Assembly (NCBI GenBank): GCA_946409855.1
Contig: CAMJXZ010000143.1
Span: 1-8,053, forward strand
Source of the DNA: an uncultured Clostridia bacterium
Lineage (GTDB): Bacteria; Bacillota; Clostridia; Christensenellales; Aristaeellaceae
Direction: 5' to 3'
Length of the DNA stretch: 8,053 bases
Shown here: in pieces, positions 1 through 6,548 of the stretch
Numbering within the stretch: the first letter of the stretch is position 1
Layout of the letters: the number at the start of each line of letters is the position of its first letter
Program-made: the position numbers and the translations under genes
Notes under the pieces: generated by a model
Seen by the model: only the letters and a program-made list of their open reading frames with translations
The model's database searches: none
What the model was told of the DNA's origin: nothing

Positions 1-48
1 ATCTTTAAAAAGTTTTTTCTATATCCGCCGTTCCCGATTCATCCCATC

Positions 49-84
49 AAAAAAGAGCTGCCGTGGATCATCCCTCAGCAGCTC
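49..84 (-). terminator. Intrinsic terminator of the metallo-beta-lactamase-fold gene
   Basis: Read on the minus strand, GAGCTGC (84-78) and GCAGCTC (61-55) form a perfect 7-bp GC-rich stem with a 16-nt loop that can fold further through GGA/TCC. Six T residues follow directly (54-49). It lies about 43 nt after the stop codon of the minus-strand gene ending at 127. This is the classic Rho-independent form and shows that transcription of that gene ends here. Confidence 0.87.
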
Positions 85-126
85 CTTTCAAGTGGGAACT
101 CTTCCTGTTTGCTGAAACTCCCCCCG

Positions 127-1041
127 TCAGTCAAACTTCACCCGGTCCACGCTGTACCGCCATTCGCCGTTTCCCTCGGTGACGGTATAGATGGTCCCGC
201 CGTTGGTGACCAGCCAGGGGATCCCTTTGTCAATCAGCTGGCGGACGCATTCGTCCGCCCCGGCCCGGGAATTGGGGATCACGCATAGCTCCGGGCGGAC
301 CAGGTCCAGCAGCTCCGGCACCTGGCGGGTATAGCCGTGGTGGCCGGCCTTCAGGATATCGGCCTTCCAGTCCAGATCCGGGTGGGTCTTGATGATCTCC
401 TCCTGGCCGATGCCGATCACGTCGGCCATCAGCAGCACGGTGCTGCCCTTGTAGGTGATCTTGCAGATCATGGAGGAATAGTTGGGGTCGGTGGAGCCCT
501 CCCAGCGGTAGAACTGGAACAGCGCGCCGTCCTCCCCGCCCAGCATCAGCGTGTCCCCGTCGTGCAGCTGGCGGTACTCGATGCCGGCGGCGTCCACGGT
601 GGCCTGCATTTCCTTCTGCAGCTTGGCGTTGTAATCCCTGGGGTAGGGGGTCAGGAAGACTTTGGCCTTGAGCAGCCCCCTGCGCACCAGGGATTCCTGG
701 GCCTCGATGTGGTCGTCGTGGTGGTGGGTGTTGAACAGGTAATCCGTTTCACTGAAGCCGATGGTGTTCAGGAACAGCGAGGCGTGCCGGACGTGGGGCC
801 GGTTCCCGCCGTCGATCAGCATGGTCTCCCCGTGGCAGCGGACCACGAAGGCGTCGCAGACGCTCACCCGCCCGAACCAGATTTCCAGCTTGTCCTGCGG
901 GGCCGGGTCGGAAAAGACCTGCGGGGCCGCCGGGTTTCCGGCGTCCGGGATCACGGGCAGCGCGTCGTCCCGGACGACAGCCGCCTGCGCGGAACAGGCC
1001 ATCAGCAGCAAAAGAACCGTCATCAGACAGAGTTTTTTCAT
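127..1041 (-). CDS. Exported metallo-beta-lactamase-fold hydrolase, ComEC C-terminal-like
   Basis: A 304-residue protein. The first in-frame ATG lies 84 nt further upstream, but the start at 1041 is preferred: it has AAAGGG about 9 nt before it and gives a clean signal peptide (MKK, then a leucine-rich core). The signal ends either in a lipobox-like LMAC (Cys16), giving a lipoprotein, or at AQA for signal peptidase I. The mature part has the metallo-beta-lactamase layout: LIDGG (75-79), the metal motif HHHDDH (106-111, HxHxDH), a metal-bridging Asp in LLMAD (Asp207), and KAGHHG (231-236). The order LIDGG, THHHDDH, MADV, LKAGHHG matches the soluble hydrolase related to the ComEC/Rec2 C-terminal domain, but no ComEC membrane channel is present, so a DNA-uptake role is not implied. 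Substrate unknown; a phosphodiester or nucleic acid is possible. It is monocistronic, with its own promoter and terminator, and divergent from the rest of the window. Confidence 0.9.
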   Translation of the reverse strand: MKKLCLMTVLLLLMACSAQAAVVRDDALPVIPDAGNPAAPQVFSDPAPQDKLEIWFGRVSVCDAFVVRCHGETMLIDGGNRPHVRHASLFLNTIGFSETDYLFNTHHHDDHIEAQESLVRRGLLKAKVFLTPYPRDYNAKLQKEMQATVDAAGIEYRQLHDGDTLMLGGEDGALFQFYRWEGSTDPNYSSMICKITYKGSTVLLMADVIGIGQEEIIKTHPDLDWKADILKAGHHGYTRQVPELLDLVRPELCVIPNSRAGADECVRQLIDKGIPWLVTNGGTIYTVTEGNGEWRYSVDRVKFD

Positions 1042-1081
1042 TCCTTCATTCCCTTTGCGCCGGGGCGGCGGCCGGCAGCGG

Positions 1082-1113
1082 GGGAAAATACGCCGCGGAT
1101 TTTGTATTTTCCC
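1082..1113. promoter_or_regulatory. 10-bp inverted repeat at the transcription start of the metallo-beta-lactamase-fold gene (operator or 5' UTR hairpin)
   Basis: GGGAAAATAC (1082-1091) and GTATTTTCCC (1104-1113) are perfect inverted copies separated by 12 bp. The dyad begins about 8 bp past the -10 box (1121-1126) of the minus-strand promoter, so it covers roughly +1 to +32 of that transcript. This position suits a repressor operator. The same sequence would also fold as a hairpin in the 5' untranslated RNA. It has no T-tract on the downstream side, so a terminator is unlikely. Confidence 0.6.
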
Positions 1114-1120
1114 GGAAGCA

Positions 1121-1150
1121 AGCATACTTCACCCGGGCCGTTTCTGTCAA
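1121..1150 (-). promoter_or_regulatory. Sigma-A-type promoter for the metallo-beta-lactamase-fold gene
   Basis: On the minus strand a perfect -35 TTGACA (1150-1145) is followed after 18 bp by TATGCT (1126-1121), a 4-of-6 match to the -10 consensus. The predicted start is near 1114, leaving a 5' leader of about 73 nt before the ATG at 1041. The position and orientation suit only that gene. Confidence 0.68.
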
Positions 1151-1246
1151 GAGACGGGGAAACGCGGGAATGATCCAATGAAAGGTTTTTACATGATCAA
1201 TGAATTTGGGGCTGTGCGGGGCTGATATTGAACGACGGGCCGGCAG

Positions 1247-1464
1247 GCCAAAAGCCTTCCGCAAGGGAGGTTCTCAGTGCCCGGAAAACAGGCGCCAAAA
1301 GCCTTCCCCCTATGGGCCGCGGTGTCCGGAAAAAAACCGATGGCTTGTTTTCGCGAAGTCGGGCAGGAAGCCCCAAAAAAGCCTTCCCCGCTGGGGAAGG
1401 TGTCAGCGAAGCTGACGGATGAGGTTGGCACCGATGGTGGACCGCGCAGCGGGCCGGATGAGGT
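1247..1464. repeat. Cluster of degenerate hairpin repeats (AAAAGCCTTCC heads, GGATGAGGT tails)
   Basis: The head motif GCCAAAAGCCTTCC occurs at 1247-1260 and 1294-1307, and a close variant, CCAAAAAAGCCTTCCCC, at 1373-1389. The tail motif GGATGAGGT occurs at 1417-1425 and 1456-1464, exactly 39 bp apart. The best-preserved unit (about 1373-1425) contains two hairpins: CCTTCCCC (1382-1389) with GGGGAAGG (1393-1400), and GTCAGC (1402-1407) with GCTGAC (1411-1416). The first head also folds, as CCTTCC, GCAA loop, GGGAGG. The segment 1437-1464 repeats the second hairpin and tail with changed stem bases, CCGC and GCGG around GCA. From memory, similar GGATGAGG-ended elements are scattered through gut Clostridia genomes; I know of no agreed name. 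No credible protein is coded here. Confidence 0.72.
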
Positions 1465-1504
1465 GGACCCCATTGGGACTCCGACCCGGATGAAGTTATC
1501 CCTC

Positions 1505-1524
1505 TGAGCCATTGCATCGGCTCA
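1505..1524. other. Short dyad TGAGCC-N8-GGCTCA
   Basis: TGAGCC (1505-1510) and GGCTCA (1519-1524) form a 6-bp stem with an 8-nt loop. It lies between the repeat cluster and the promoter at 1580. No T-tract follows, so it is not a convincing terminator. It could be another degenerate part of the repeat cluster. Apart from this and the repeats, I see nothing in 1151-1579. Confidence 0.35.
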
Positions 1525-1579
1525 TTGGGGATCCGTCGCCTGACAGCCCATTCCTCCGGGGAACAATCAAGACTCTCTG

Positions 1580-1608
1580 TTGACGAACCATGGCGGAAAT
1601 GGTATGAT
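1580..1608 (+). promoter_or_regulatory. Near-consensus sigma-A promoter of the four-gene unit
   Basis: TTGACG (1580-1585) and TATGAT (1603-1608) are separated by exactly 17 bp, each differing from consensus at one base. The predicted transcription start is near 1615, giving a leader of about 42 nt before the ATG at 1657, which carries a strong AAGGAG site at 1645-1650. This is the only strong promoter I find upstream of the ADP-ribosylglycohydrolase gene, and with tight spacing downstream it probably drives all four genes to 6439. Confidence 0.8.
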
Positions 1609-1656
1609 ACGGGGCAGAAACACAAAAAGCAGGGACGCTGCGGGAAGGAGCAATCG

Positions 1657-2691
1657 ATGCGCAGTCTGGATCAGTTCAGGGGCTGCCTGATCGGCGGCGC
1701 CGCCGGGGACGCGCTGGGCTACCCGGTGGAATTCATGCGGAAGCGGGATATCCTCCGCCGGTACGGGGAAAAGGGCATCACGGAATATGAACTCAAAGGC
1801 GGGCTGGCGCTGATATCGGACGATACGCAGATGACGCTCTTCACCGCCGCCGGCCTGCTGCTGGACGCGGCCCGGGGCGGGCAGGACGCTCCCGGCGCCA
1901 TCAACGACGCCTACCTCGACTGGCTCAAAACCCAGGAGCTGCGTTTCCCCCTGAAAACGGGGACATACGCGACCCCCCTGGCGGAGAAGCATGGTCTCTT
2001 TTCCCGCAGGGCCCCCGGGAACACCTGCCTGTACGCGCTGCACTCGGGCGGCGGCGGCACCCCGGAAGCTCCCATCAACGAAAGCAAGGGCTGCGGCGGC
2101 GTCATGCGGACCGCGCCGGCGGGGCTGTGCTTCTGCGATACCGGCCGGACAGGCCGGGACGCCGCCCGCCTGGGCGCGCAGGCCGCCGCCCTGACCCACG
2201 GCCACCCGCTGGGATGGATGCCGGCCGGGATGCTGTCCGAAATCGTTTTTGAAATCTGCCAGAACGGGGCGGCCGTCCAGGAGGCGGTCACCCGCTCGCT
2301 GGATACGCTGGAAGAACTGTGGCCTTCGTCCCATCATGTCCGGTATCTTTCCGACCTGATCCGGACCGCCCTCCGCCTGGCGGGGGACGGCACGGCCGAC
2401 GGGGACGCTATCGCACGGCTGGGCGAGGGCTGGACCGGCGAAGAGGCGCTGGCCGTCGCGGTGTACTGCGCCGTCCGCCACGCCGGGGACTTTGACGGCG
2501 CGGTGACCGCCGCCGTCAACCATTCCGGGGACAGCGATTCCACCGGCGCCATCGCCGGGAACATCACCGGCGCGGAAGTGGGCCTGTCCGGCATTCCGGC
2601 CAAATATACGGAAAACCTGGAACTGAAGGAACTGATCCTGGAAACGGCGGACGCCCTGTGGCGGGGAAGCTGGAACCAGATCACCGAATAA
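1657..2691 (+). CDS. ADP-ribosylglycohydrolase family protein (DraG/ARH-like)
   Basis: A 344-residue protein. The start at 1657 is chosen over an in-frame ATG at 1525 because it has AAGGAG six nt upstream and because the upstream start lies before the promoter at 1580-1608. All hallmarks of the all-alpha ADP-ribosylglycohydrolase fold are present in order: GGAAGDALG (13-21), SDDTQM (54-59), GCGGVMR (145-151), THGHP (180-184) and GDSDSTG (291-297). In DraG and ARH enzymes the SDDT and GDxDSxG acidic residues bind a two-metal centre (magnesium or manganese) that cuts the bond between ADP-ribose and its target, such as arginine or serine side chains, nucleic-acid ends or O-acetyl-ADP-ribose. These motifs look intact, so an active cytoplasmic enzyme is expected; the substrate cannot be read from sequence. 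It is first in the unit, 28 nt before the first WYL gene. No ADP-ribosyltransferase lies in the window. Confidence 0.93.
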   Translation: MRSLDQFRGCLIGGAAGDALGYPVEFMRKRDILRRYGEKGITEYELKGGLALISDDTQMTLFTAAGLLLDAARGGQDAPGAINDAYLDWLKTQELRFPLKTGTYATPLAEKHGLFSRRAPGNTCLYALHSGGGGTPEAPINESKGCGGVMRTAPAGLCFCDTGRTGRDAARLGAQAAALTHGHPLGWMPAGMLSEIVFEICQNGAAVQEAVTRSLDTLEELWPSSHHVRYLSDLIRTALRLAGDGTADGDAIARLGEGWTGEEALAVAVYCAVRHAGDFDGAVTAAVNHSGDSDSTGAIAGNITGAEVGLSGIPAKYTENLELKELILETADALWRGSWNQITE

Positions 2692-2719
2692 AAGATAAAC
2701 CCTGGAAAGAGGTGCCCAA

Positions 2720-3964
2720 GTGCCCTACAGCGAACTGATCAAAAATTTCGACCGGATCCGGGATTACATGCGGGATTTCTACCTCTTCGGCTTCAAGAGC
2801 CGGGAGGAATACACCAGGCGCAGTGCCCGTTCCTATGACGACGAGCGCCGGCGGCTGGCCAGCTGGCTGGGGGATTACATGCGCTTCCGGCAGACGCCGG
2901 ACGGCAAAAACGTGTTCCTCTCCATCAACAGCCGGGTCCAGCACCACAACCCCCTGTACGCCGCCTGGAAGACCAAGAGCTTTACCGACGGCGACATCAC
3001 GCTGCATTTCATCCTGTTCGATATCCTCCATTCGCCGGACGTCGTGCTGAGCCTGAACGAACTGACGGAAAAGATCGACGCGTACCTGACGGACTTTGAG
3101 GACCCGAAGACCTTCGACGAGTCCACCGTCCGCAAGAAGCTGCGGGAGTACGTGAATGAGGGGATCATCGTCACGGAAAAGCGGGGCAGGACGGTCTGCT
3201 ACCGCCGCGCCGGGGATCCCCCGCCCCTGCCCGCGGACGCGCTGGACTTTTTTTCCGAGGTGGCGCCCTGCGGGGTGGTCGGCTCCTTCCTGCTGGACAA
3301 GATGGGGGCCCATGACGAGCACTTTGCCTTCAAGCACCACTACATTACCGCCGCGCTGGACAGCGGGATCCTCTGCACGCTGCTGACGGCCATGGGCGAA
3401 AAACGGTATATCACCATGGAGACCATCAACCGTCACCAGGACCGCATCGCCGAAAACCATGTCGTCCCGCTGCGGATCATGGTCAGCGTCCAGAGCGGGC
3501 GGCAGTACCTGATGGCCTGGACGCCCCGCTTCAGCCGCGTGGCCTCCTTCCGGACGGACAACATTCTCTCCGCCCGGATCGACGAGCCCTGCGGCGCCTT
3601 TGACAGCCTCCGCCGCGGGCTGGACGAAATGATGCCCCATATGTGGGGCGTGAGCCTTTCCGCGAAAACGGTCAAACAGCTGGAGCACGTCTCCTTTACC
3701 GTCCGCTACTGGGACGATGAGCAGCACATCCACGCCCGGCTCGAACGGGAGAAGCGCTGCGGCACCGTGGAAAAGCTGGACGGGAACACCAGCCGCTTTA
3801 CCGCCGACGTGGCCGACGTGATGGAAATGCTCCCCTGGATCCGCACGTTCATCTGCCGGATCACGGCGTTTGAATGCTCCAACCGGTCGGTGGAGGAAAG
3901 GTTCCTGGCGGACCTTCAGCAGATGTACACCCTGTACGGGCTGGAAGGCGGTGAGGACGCGTGA
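2720..3964 (+). CDS. WYL-domain transcriptional regulator, first of a tandem pair
   Basis: A 414-residue protein with a GTG start at 2720, preceded by AAAGAGG (2706-2712) at 7 nt. Residues 1-90 are charged and not recognised. Residues about 96-165 look like a winged helix-turn-helix (helices with SLNELTEKI and DESTVRKKLREYV, then a wing ending RGRTVCYRR). Residues about 216-288 correspond to a WYL domain, recognised from the core VPLRIMVSVQ, RQYLMAWTP and VASFRTDNI, although the literal W-Y-L triad is not kept. Residues about 322-405 match the WCX extension, with LPWIRTFICRI and a final helix. WYL proteins are typically ligand-binding regulators, some responding to nucleic acids, and are common in phage-defence and stress loci. 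It overlaps the next gene by GTGA, which implies translational coupling and perhaps a heteromeric complex. Its target is unknown; the operon itself or the terD cluster is a reasonable guess. Confidence 0.83.
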   Translation: MPYSELIKNFDRIRDYMRDFYLFGFKSREEYTRRSARSYDDERRRLASWLGDYMRFRQTPDGKNVFLSINSRVQHHNPLYAAWKTKSFTDGDITLHFILFDILHSPDVVLSLNELTEKIDAYLTDFEDPKTFDESTVRKKLREYVNEGIIVTEKRGRTVCYRRAGDPPPLPADALDFFSEVAPCGVVGSFLLDKMGAHDEHFAFKHHYITAALDSGILCTLLTAMGEKRYITMETINRHQDRIAENHVVPLRIMVSVQSGRQYLMAWTPRFSRVASFRTDNILSARIDEPCGAFDSLRRGLDEMMPHMWGVSLSAKTVKQLEHVSFTVRYWDDEQHIHARLEREKRCGTVEKLDGNTSRFTADVADVMEMLPWIRTFICRITAFECSNRSVEERFLADLQQMYTLYGLEGGEDA

Positions 3965-4911
3965 TCTTCAGCGAACTGTACAGCGCCTACTACAACGCCG
4001 TGGCCGCCGTGCTCAGGACGGCCTGCGAGCGCCCGGTCCGCAAGGCGGACCTGCGGCGGATCGTCAACGAGAACGCCTTTGGGGAAAGCGTCCTGAACAT
4101 CGAGCCGGCCCTTCTGGAGGAGCGCTGGCAGCTGCTCCGGGCGGACGGCACGACGCCCGTCAGGCACCCGCCGACCATGCCGCTGACCACCCTGCAGAAG
4201 CGGTGGCTCAAGGCAATTTCGATGGACCCCCGGGTGCGCCTGTTCCCGGACCCGATCCCCGATTTCCCGGAGGTGGAGCCCCTGTTCCGCCCGGAGGACA
4301 TCTGCGTGTACGACCGCTACACCGACGGGGACCCCTTTGAGGACGAGGAATACATCGCCAATTTCCGGCTGATCCTGGACGCCGTACGGCGCAGGGTCCC
4401 CTTGAGCGTGGAAACGGTGAACCGGCACGGGGCGGCGGTGCACCGGGTGGTGATGCCGGAATACCTGGAATATTCCGAAAAGGACGACAAGTTCCGCCTG
4501 ATCGGCTCCGGCTGCTCCTACGGCGGCACCGTGAACCTGGGCAGGATCCTGTCCGTCCGGCAGGTGAAAAAGCTCCCGAGGCCCAAAAAGCCCGGGCCCG
4601 AAAAGCAGCCGGAACGCCGGACGGTGGTGCTGGAGCTGATCAATCTGCGCAACGCCCTGGAGCGGGTGCTGATGCACTTCGCCCACTTTGACAAGGAGGC
4701 CGAGCGCCTCGGCCCGGGCCGCTACCGGGTGACCGTCACCTACGAGGCGGAGGACGAGACGGAGCTGGTCATCCGCGTCCTGTCCTTCGGCCCCATGGTC
4801 CGGGTCGTTTCGCCGGACACTTTTACGGCGCTGATCCGCAGCAGGCTTTCGCGGCAGCGCGCCCTGGGCCTGCGCGGGCCCGCGCAGGAACCGGAGACGG
4901 AGGAAGAATGA
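3961..4911 (+). CDS. WYL-domain protein, second of a tandem pair
   Basis: A 316-residue protein starting with GTG at 3961, its first codon overlapping the previous stop (GTGA). Residues 1-90 form a helical N-terminus that could be a divergent helix-turn-helix, but the recognition helix is not obvious. The WYL domain occupies about 133-200: YIANFRLILDAVRRRVPLSV, then HRVVMPEYLEYSEKDDKFRLIG and VNLGRILSV, an arrangement typical of WYL beta-barrels. A basic proline-rich linker (203-220) leads to a WCX-like domain (221-298) with VTVTYEAEDE and the characteristic FGPMVRVVSPDTF. The tail is acidic. The protein shares domain order but little obvious sequence with the first WYL protein, so the pair is paralogous but old. 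It may bind DNA weakly or act as the ligand-sensing partner of the first. It ends 28 nt before the peptidase start. Confidence 0.82.
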   Translation: MIFSELYSAYYNAVAAVLRTACERPVRKADLRRIVNENAFGESVLNIEPALLEERWQLLRADGTTPVRHPPTMPLTTLQKRWLKAISMDPRVRLFPDPIPDFPEVEPLFRPEDICVYDRYTDGDPFEDEEYIANFRLILDAVRRRVPLSVETVNRHGAAVHRVVMPEYLEYSEKDDKFRLIGSGCSYGGTVNLGRILSVRQVKKLPRPKKPGPEKQPERRTVVLELINLRNALERVLMHFAHFDKEAERLGPGRYRVTVTYEAEDETELVIRVLSFGPMVRVVSPDTFTALIRSRLSRQRALGLRGPAQEPETEEE

Positions 4912-4939
4912 TACCGATCAGAACGGGGAGGACAAACCA

Positions 4940-6439
4940 TTGATTCCGCTGGACTATGAAATGTATACCCACGAATCGGACCGGGCGGCCCTCAAGGCCT
5001 TGCGGGCGGTCCCCGGTTTTCCCGCGCTGCTCAGGGCGTTCATGAACATCTGGGACGAGCGCCAGCAGCGGATCCTGAACATGTCGTCCCGGATCCGCCT
5101 GGGCAAAGACCAGATGAAAAAATACTGCGACCTGCTCCCGCCCATCTGCGAAAAGCTGGGCATCGAAGTGCCGGAGCTGTACCTGGAAATGAACGTGGTC
5201 CCCAACGCCTTTACCGGCGGGGACACGAACCCGTACATCGTGATCACCTCGGGGCTCCTTCGTACCCTGCCGGACGAGCTGATCCGGACGGTGCTGGCCC
5301 ACGAGTGCGGCCACATCGCCTGTCACCATGTGCTGTATCTGACGATGGGCCGGCTGCTGCTGGAAGGCACGGGCGGCGTGCTCAGCAGCGCCCATCCCCT
5401 GGGCGGCCTGCTGACCCTGCCGCTGCAGGTGGCCTTCTATTACTGGATGCGCTGCAGCGAGTTTTCCGCCGACCGGGCGGCCGTCCTCTGCGACGGGACG
5501 GACCGGAAGATGCAGGAGGTCTGCATGCGCCTGGCGGGCTGGGACAGGGACATCCAGGCGGACGCCAGCCTGGAGGCTTTCCTGGCCCAGGCGGCCGATT
5601 ACCGGGAGATGATCAGCGGGAGCAAATGGAACAAGACCCTGGAGTTTCTCATCATGAGCGGCGCCACCCATCCGCTGATGGCGGTCCGGGCCACGGAATG
5701 CCGGACCTGGTTCAGGTCCCAGGCGTGCCGGGACCTGCTTTCGGTGCAGGCCATCAGCGGGTACAGCCCCTTTGCCGGGCCTTACCGCATCACGGAGGCG
5801 GCGCCGGGCGGCGAGGCGGCGCCGGCAGAACCCGCGCCCGCCCCGGCGTTTTCCGGCCGCGTCAGCATCCCGCCGGAGTACGGGCAGACGGACGCGGCGG
5901 AAGAGAACGTTCTTATGTACGGCCGGGTCAACACCCAGTCCCGGGCCGTTATCCGGGTGAGCTCCGTCTCCCGGGCGGAGGCGCTGCCGTTTGGGGACGC
6001 GGAGGCGGTCATCGCCCGGATCCGCCGGGAACTGTCGGACTATCAGGGGATCATTTCCGCCGCCTGCGGCACAGCGGCCGGCGGCGGCAGGTACGCCTGC
6101 GCCATCGTTAAGACCCGGCTCGCGCCCCGGGGCACGGCCTACGAGCTGCGCTGGCATCTGGAAATGGGGGAAGGCGCGATGGCCGTTCATGGCACCTTCC
6201 GGGAAATCGGCGCCCCGGGCTTCCGGGAGGCGACGGTCAAAGGTCAATTGAAGCGGACCCAACAGGGCGCGGACGCCGCCGCGCTGGAGGCTTCCTGGCG
6301 CCGCGACCCCTATGACCCCGGCCGGACCGAAGGCTTCCTGATGAACGAATCCGAACAGCCCCGGTACGACGCCCGCTTCCCCCTGCACCCGCTGACCGAG
6401 GCCCGCGCCTTCCAGCGGTATCTGGCGGAGCATAACTGA
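4940..6439 (+). CDS. M48-type zinc metallopeptidase with an unrecognised C-terminal domain
   Basis: A 499-residue protein starting with TTG at 4940; GGGGAGG (4925-4931) sits 8 nt upstream, which fixes this start. The zinc motif is HECGH (121-125, HExxH), followed by an Ala/Cys/His-rich helix. The third ligand is probably Glu174 in SEFSADRA, the usual M48 pattern ExxxD. Residues 60-110 (LPPICEKLGI, YLEMNVVPNAFTGG, YIVITSGLL) match the M48 catalytic core seen in HtpX, LoiP and BepA relatives. No signal peptide or clear N-terminal membrane helix is seen; 131-170 is hydrophobic and may pack in the fold or touch membrane. An Ala/Pro-rich linker (287-303) joins a C-terminal domain of about 175 residues (325-499) that I do not recognise; it contains WRRDPYDP and YDARFPLHPLTEAR. 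Likely role is protein quality control or regulated cleavage; the substrate is unknown. It is the last gene of the unit. Confidence 0.84.
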   Translation: MIPLDYEMYTHESDRAALKALRAVPGFPALLRAFMNIWDERQQRILNMSSRIRLGKDQMKKYCDLLPPICEKLGIEVPELYLEMNVVPNAFTGGDTNPYIVITSGLLRTLPDELIRTVLAHECGHIACHHVLYLTMGRLLLEGTGGVLSSAHPLGGLLTLPLQVAFYYWMRCSEFSADRAAVLCDGTDRKMQEVCMRLAGWDRDIQADASLEAFLAQAADYREMISGSKWNKTLEFLIMSGATHPLMAVRATECRTWFRSQACRDLLSVQAISGYSPFAGPYRITEAAPGGEAAPAEPAPAPAFSGRVSIPPEYGQTDAAEENVLMYGRVNTQSRAVIRVSSVSRAEALPFGDAEAVIARIRRELSDYQGIISAACGTAAGGGRYACAIVKTRLAPRGTAYELRWHLEMGEGAMAVHGTFREIGAPGFREATVKGQLKRTQQGADAAALEASWRRDPYDPGRTEGFLMNESEQPRYDARFPLHPLTEARAFQRYLAEHN

Positions 6440-6495
6440 CGGTACAGCCTGGTGTTTTTTGAGAAAAACCCCATAAAATACAGCGGCGTACCGTC
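6438..6495. other. Long-range inverted repeat with an inner hairpin, between the M48 gene and terD
   Basis: GACGGTAC (6438-6445), overlapping the peptidase stop codon, is perfectly inverted as GTACCGTC (6488-6495), 42 nt apart. Inside it, GGTGTTTTT (6451-6459) pairs with AAAAACCCC (6464-6472) around TGAG with one mismatch. The RNA could form a two-tier structure that slows or ends transcription from the upstream unit, but no T-tract follows the outer stem. Alternatively the two half-sites, with centres 50 bp apart and ending 18 bp before the terD -35 box, could bind a regulator. I cannot choose between these. Confidence 0.45.
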
Positions 6496-6513
6496 CCGAT
6501 TGGCGGATAGGGG

Positions 6514-6542
6514 TAGACTTTTTCGCGGAAATATGTTATATT
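6514..6542 (+). promoter_or_regulatory. Extended -10 sigma-A promoter of the terD cluster
   Basis: TAGACT (6514-6519, a 4-of-6 match to TTGACA) and TATATT (6537-6542, one mismatch from TATAAT) are separated by 17 bp. A TG at 6534-6535 makes an extended -10. The expected transcription start is near 6549, leaving a leader of about 190 nt before the terD start. The surrounding stretch is AT-richer than its neighbours, as expected of a promoter. The weak -35 suggests that an activator or another stress sigma factor may help; Bacillus terD-like genes are under stress sigma factors. Confidence 0.7.
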
Positions 6543-6548
6543 CTGTAC

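Noticed and set aside
127..1041. A DNA-uptake (ComEC) gene
   Set aside because: Only the soluble hydrolase domain with an export signal is present; the OB-fold and multi-pass membrane channel of ComEC are missing.
1247..1464. A CRISPR array
   Set aside because: The repeated heads are only about 14 bp, unevenly spaced (47 then about 80 bp), and internally palindromic like REP or MITE elements; no cas gene is present.
1200..1625. Several short open frames on both strands in the divergent gap
   Set aside because: They run through the hairpin repeats, lack ribosome sites and give no familiar protein pattern.
2681..3733. A 350-codon open frame on the minus strand opposite the first WYL gene
   Set aside because: It has no recognisable domain and its composition is that of a frame shadow; the plus-strand frame has a ribosome site and WYL/WCX features.
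4823..6433. A 536-codon open frame on the minus strand opposite the M48 peptidase
   Set aside because: Its product is low-complexity, rich in Gly, Arg, Pro and His, with no family motif. Long antisense frames are common opposite GC-rich genes, and the plus-strand gene has the zinc motif and a ribosome site.
6438..6495. A firm terminator for the four-gene unit
   Set aside because: The inverted repeat has a 42-nt loop and no T-tract after it; the inner hairpin has a mismatch and ends in C rather than T. It is listed only as an inverted repeat.
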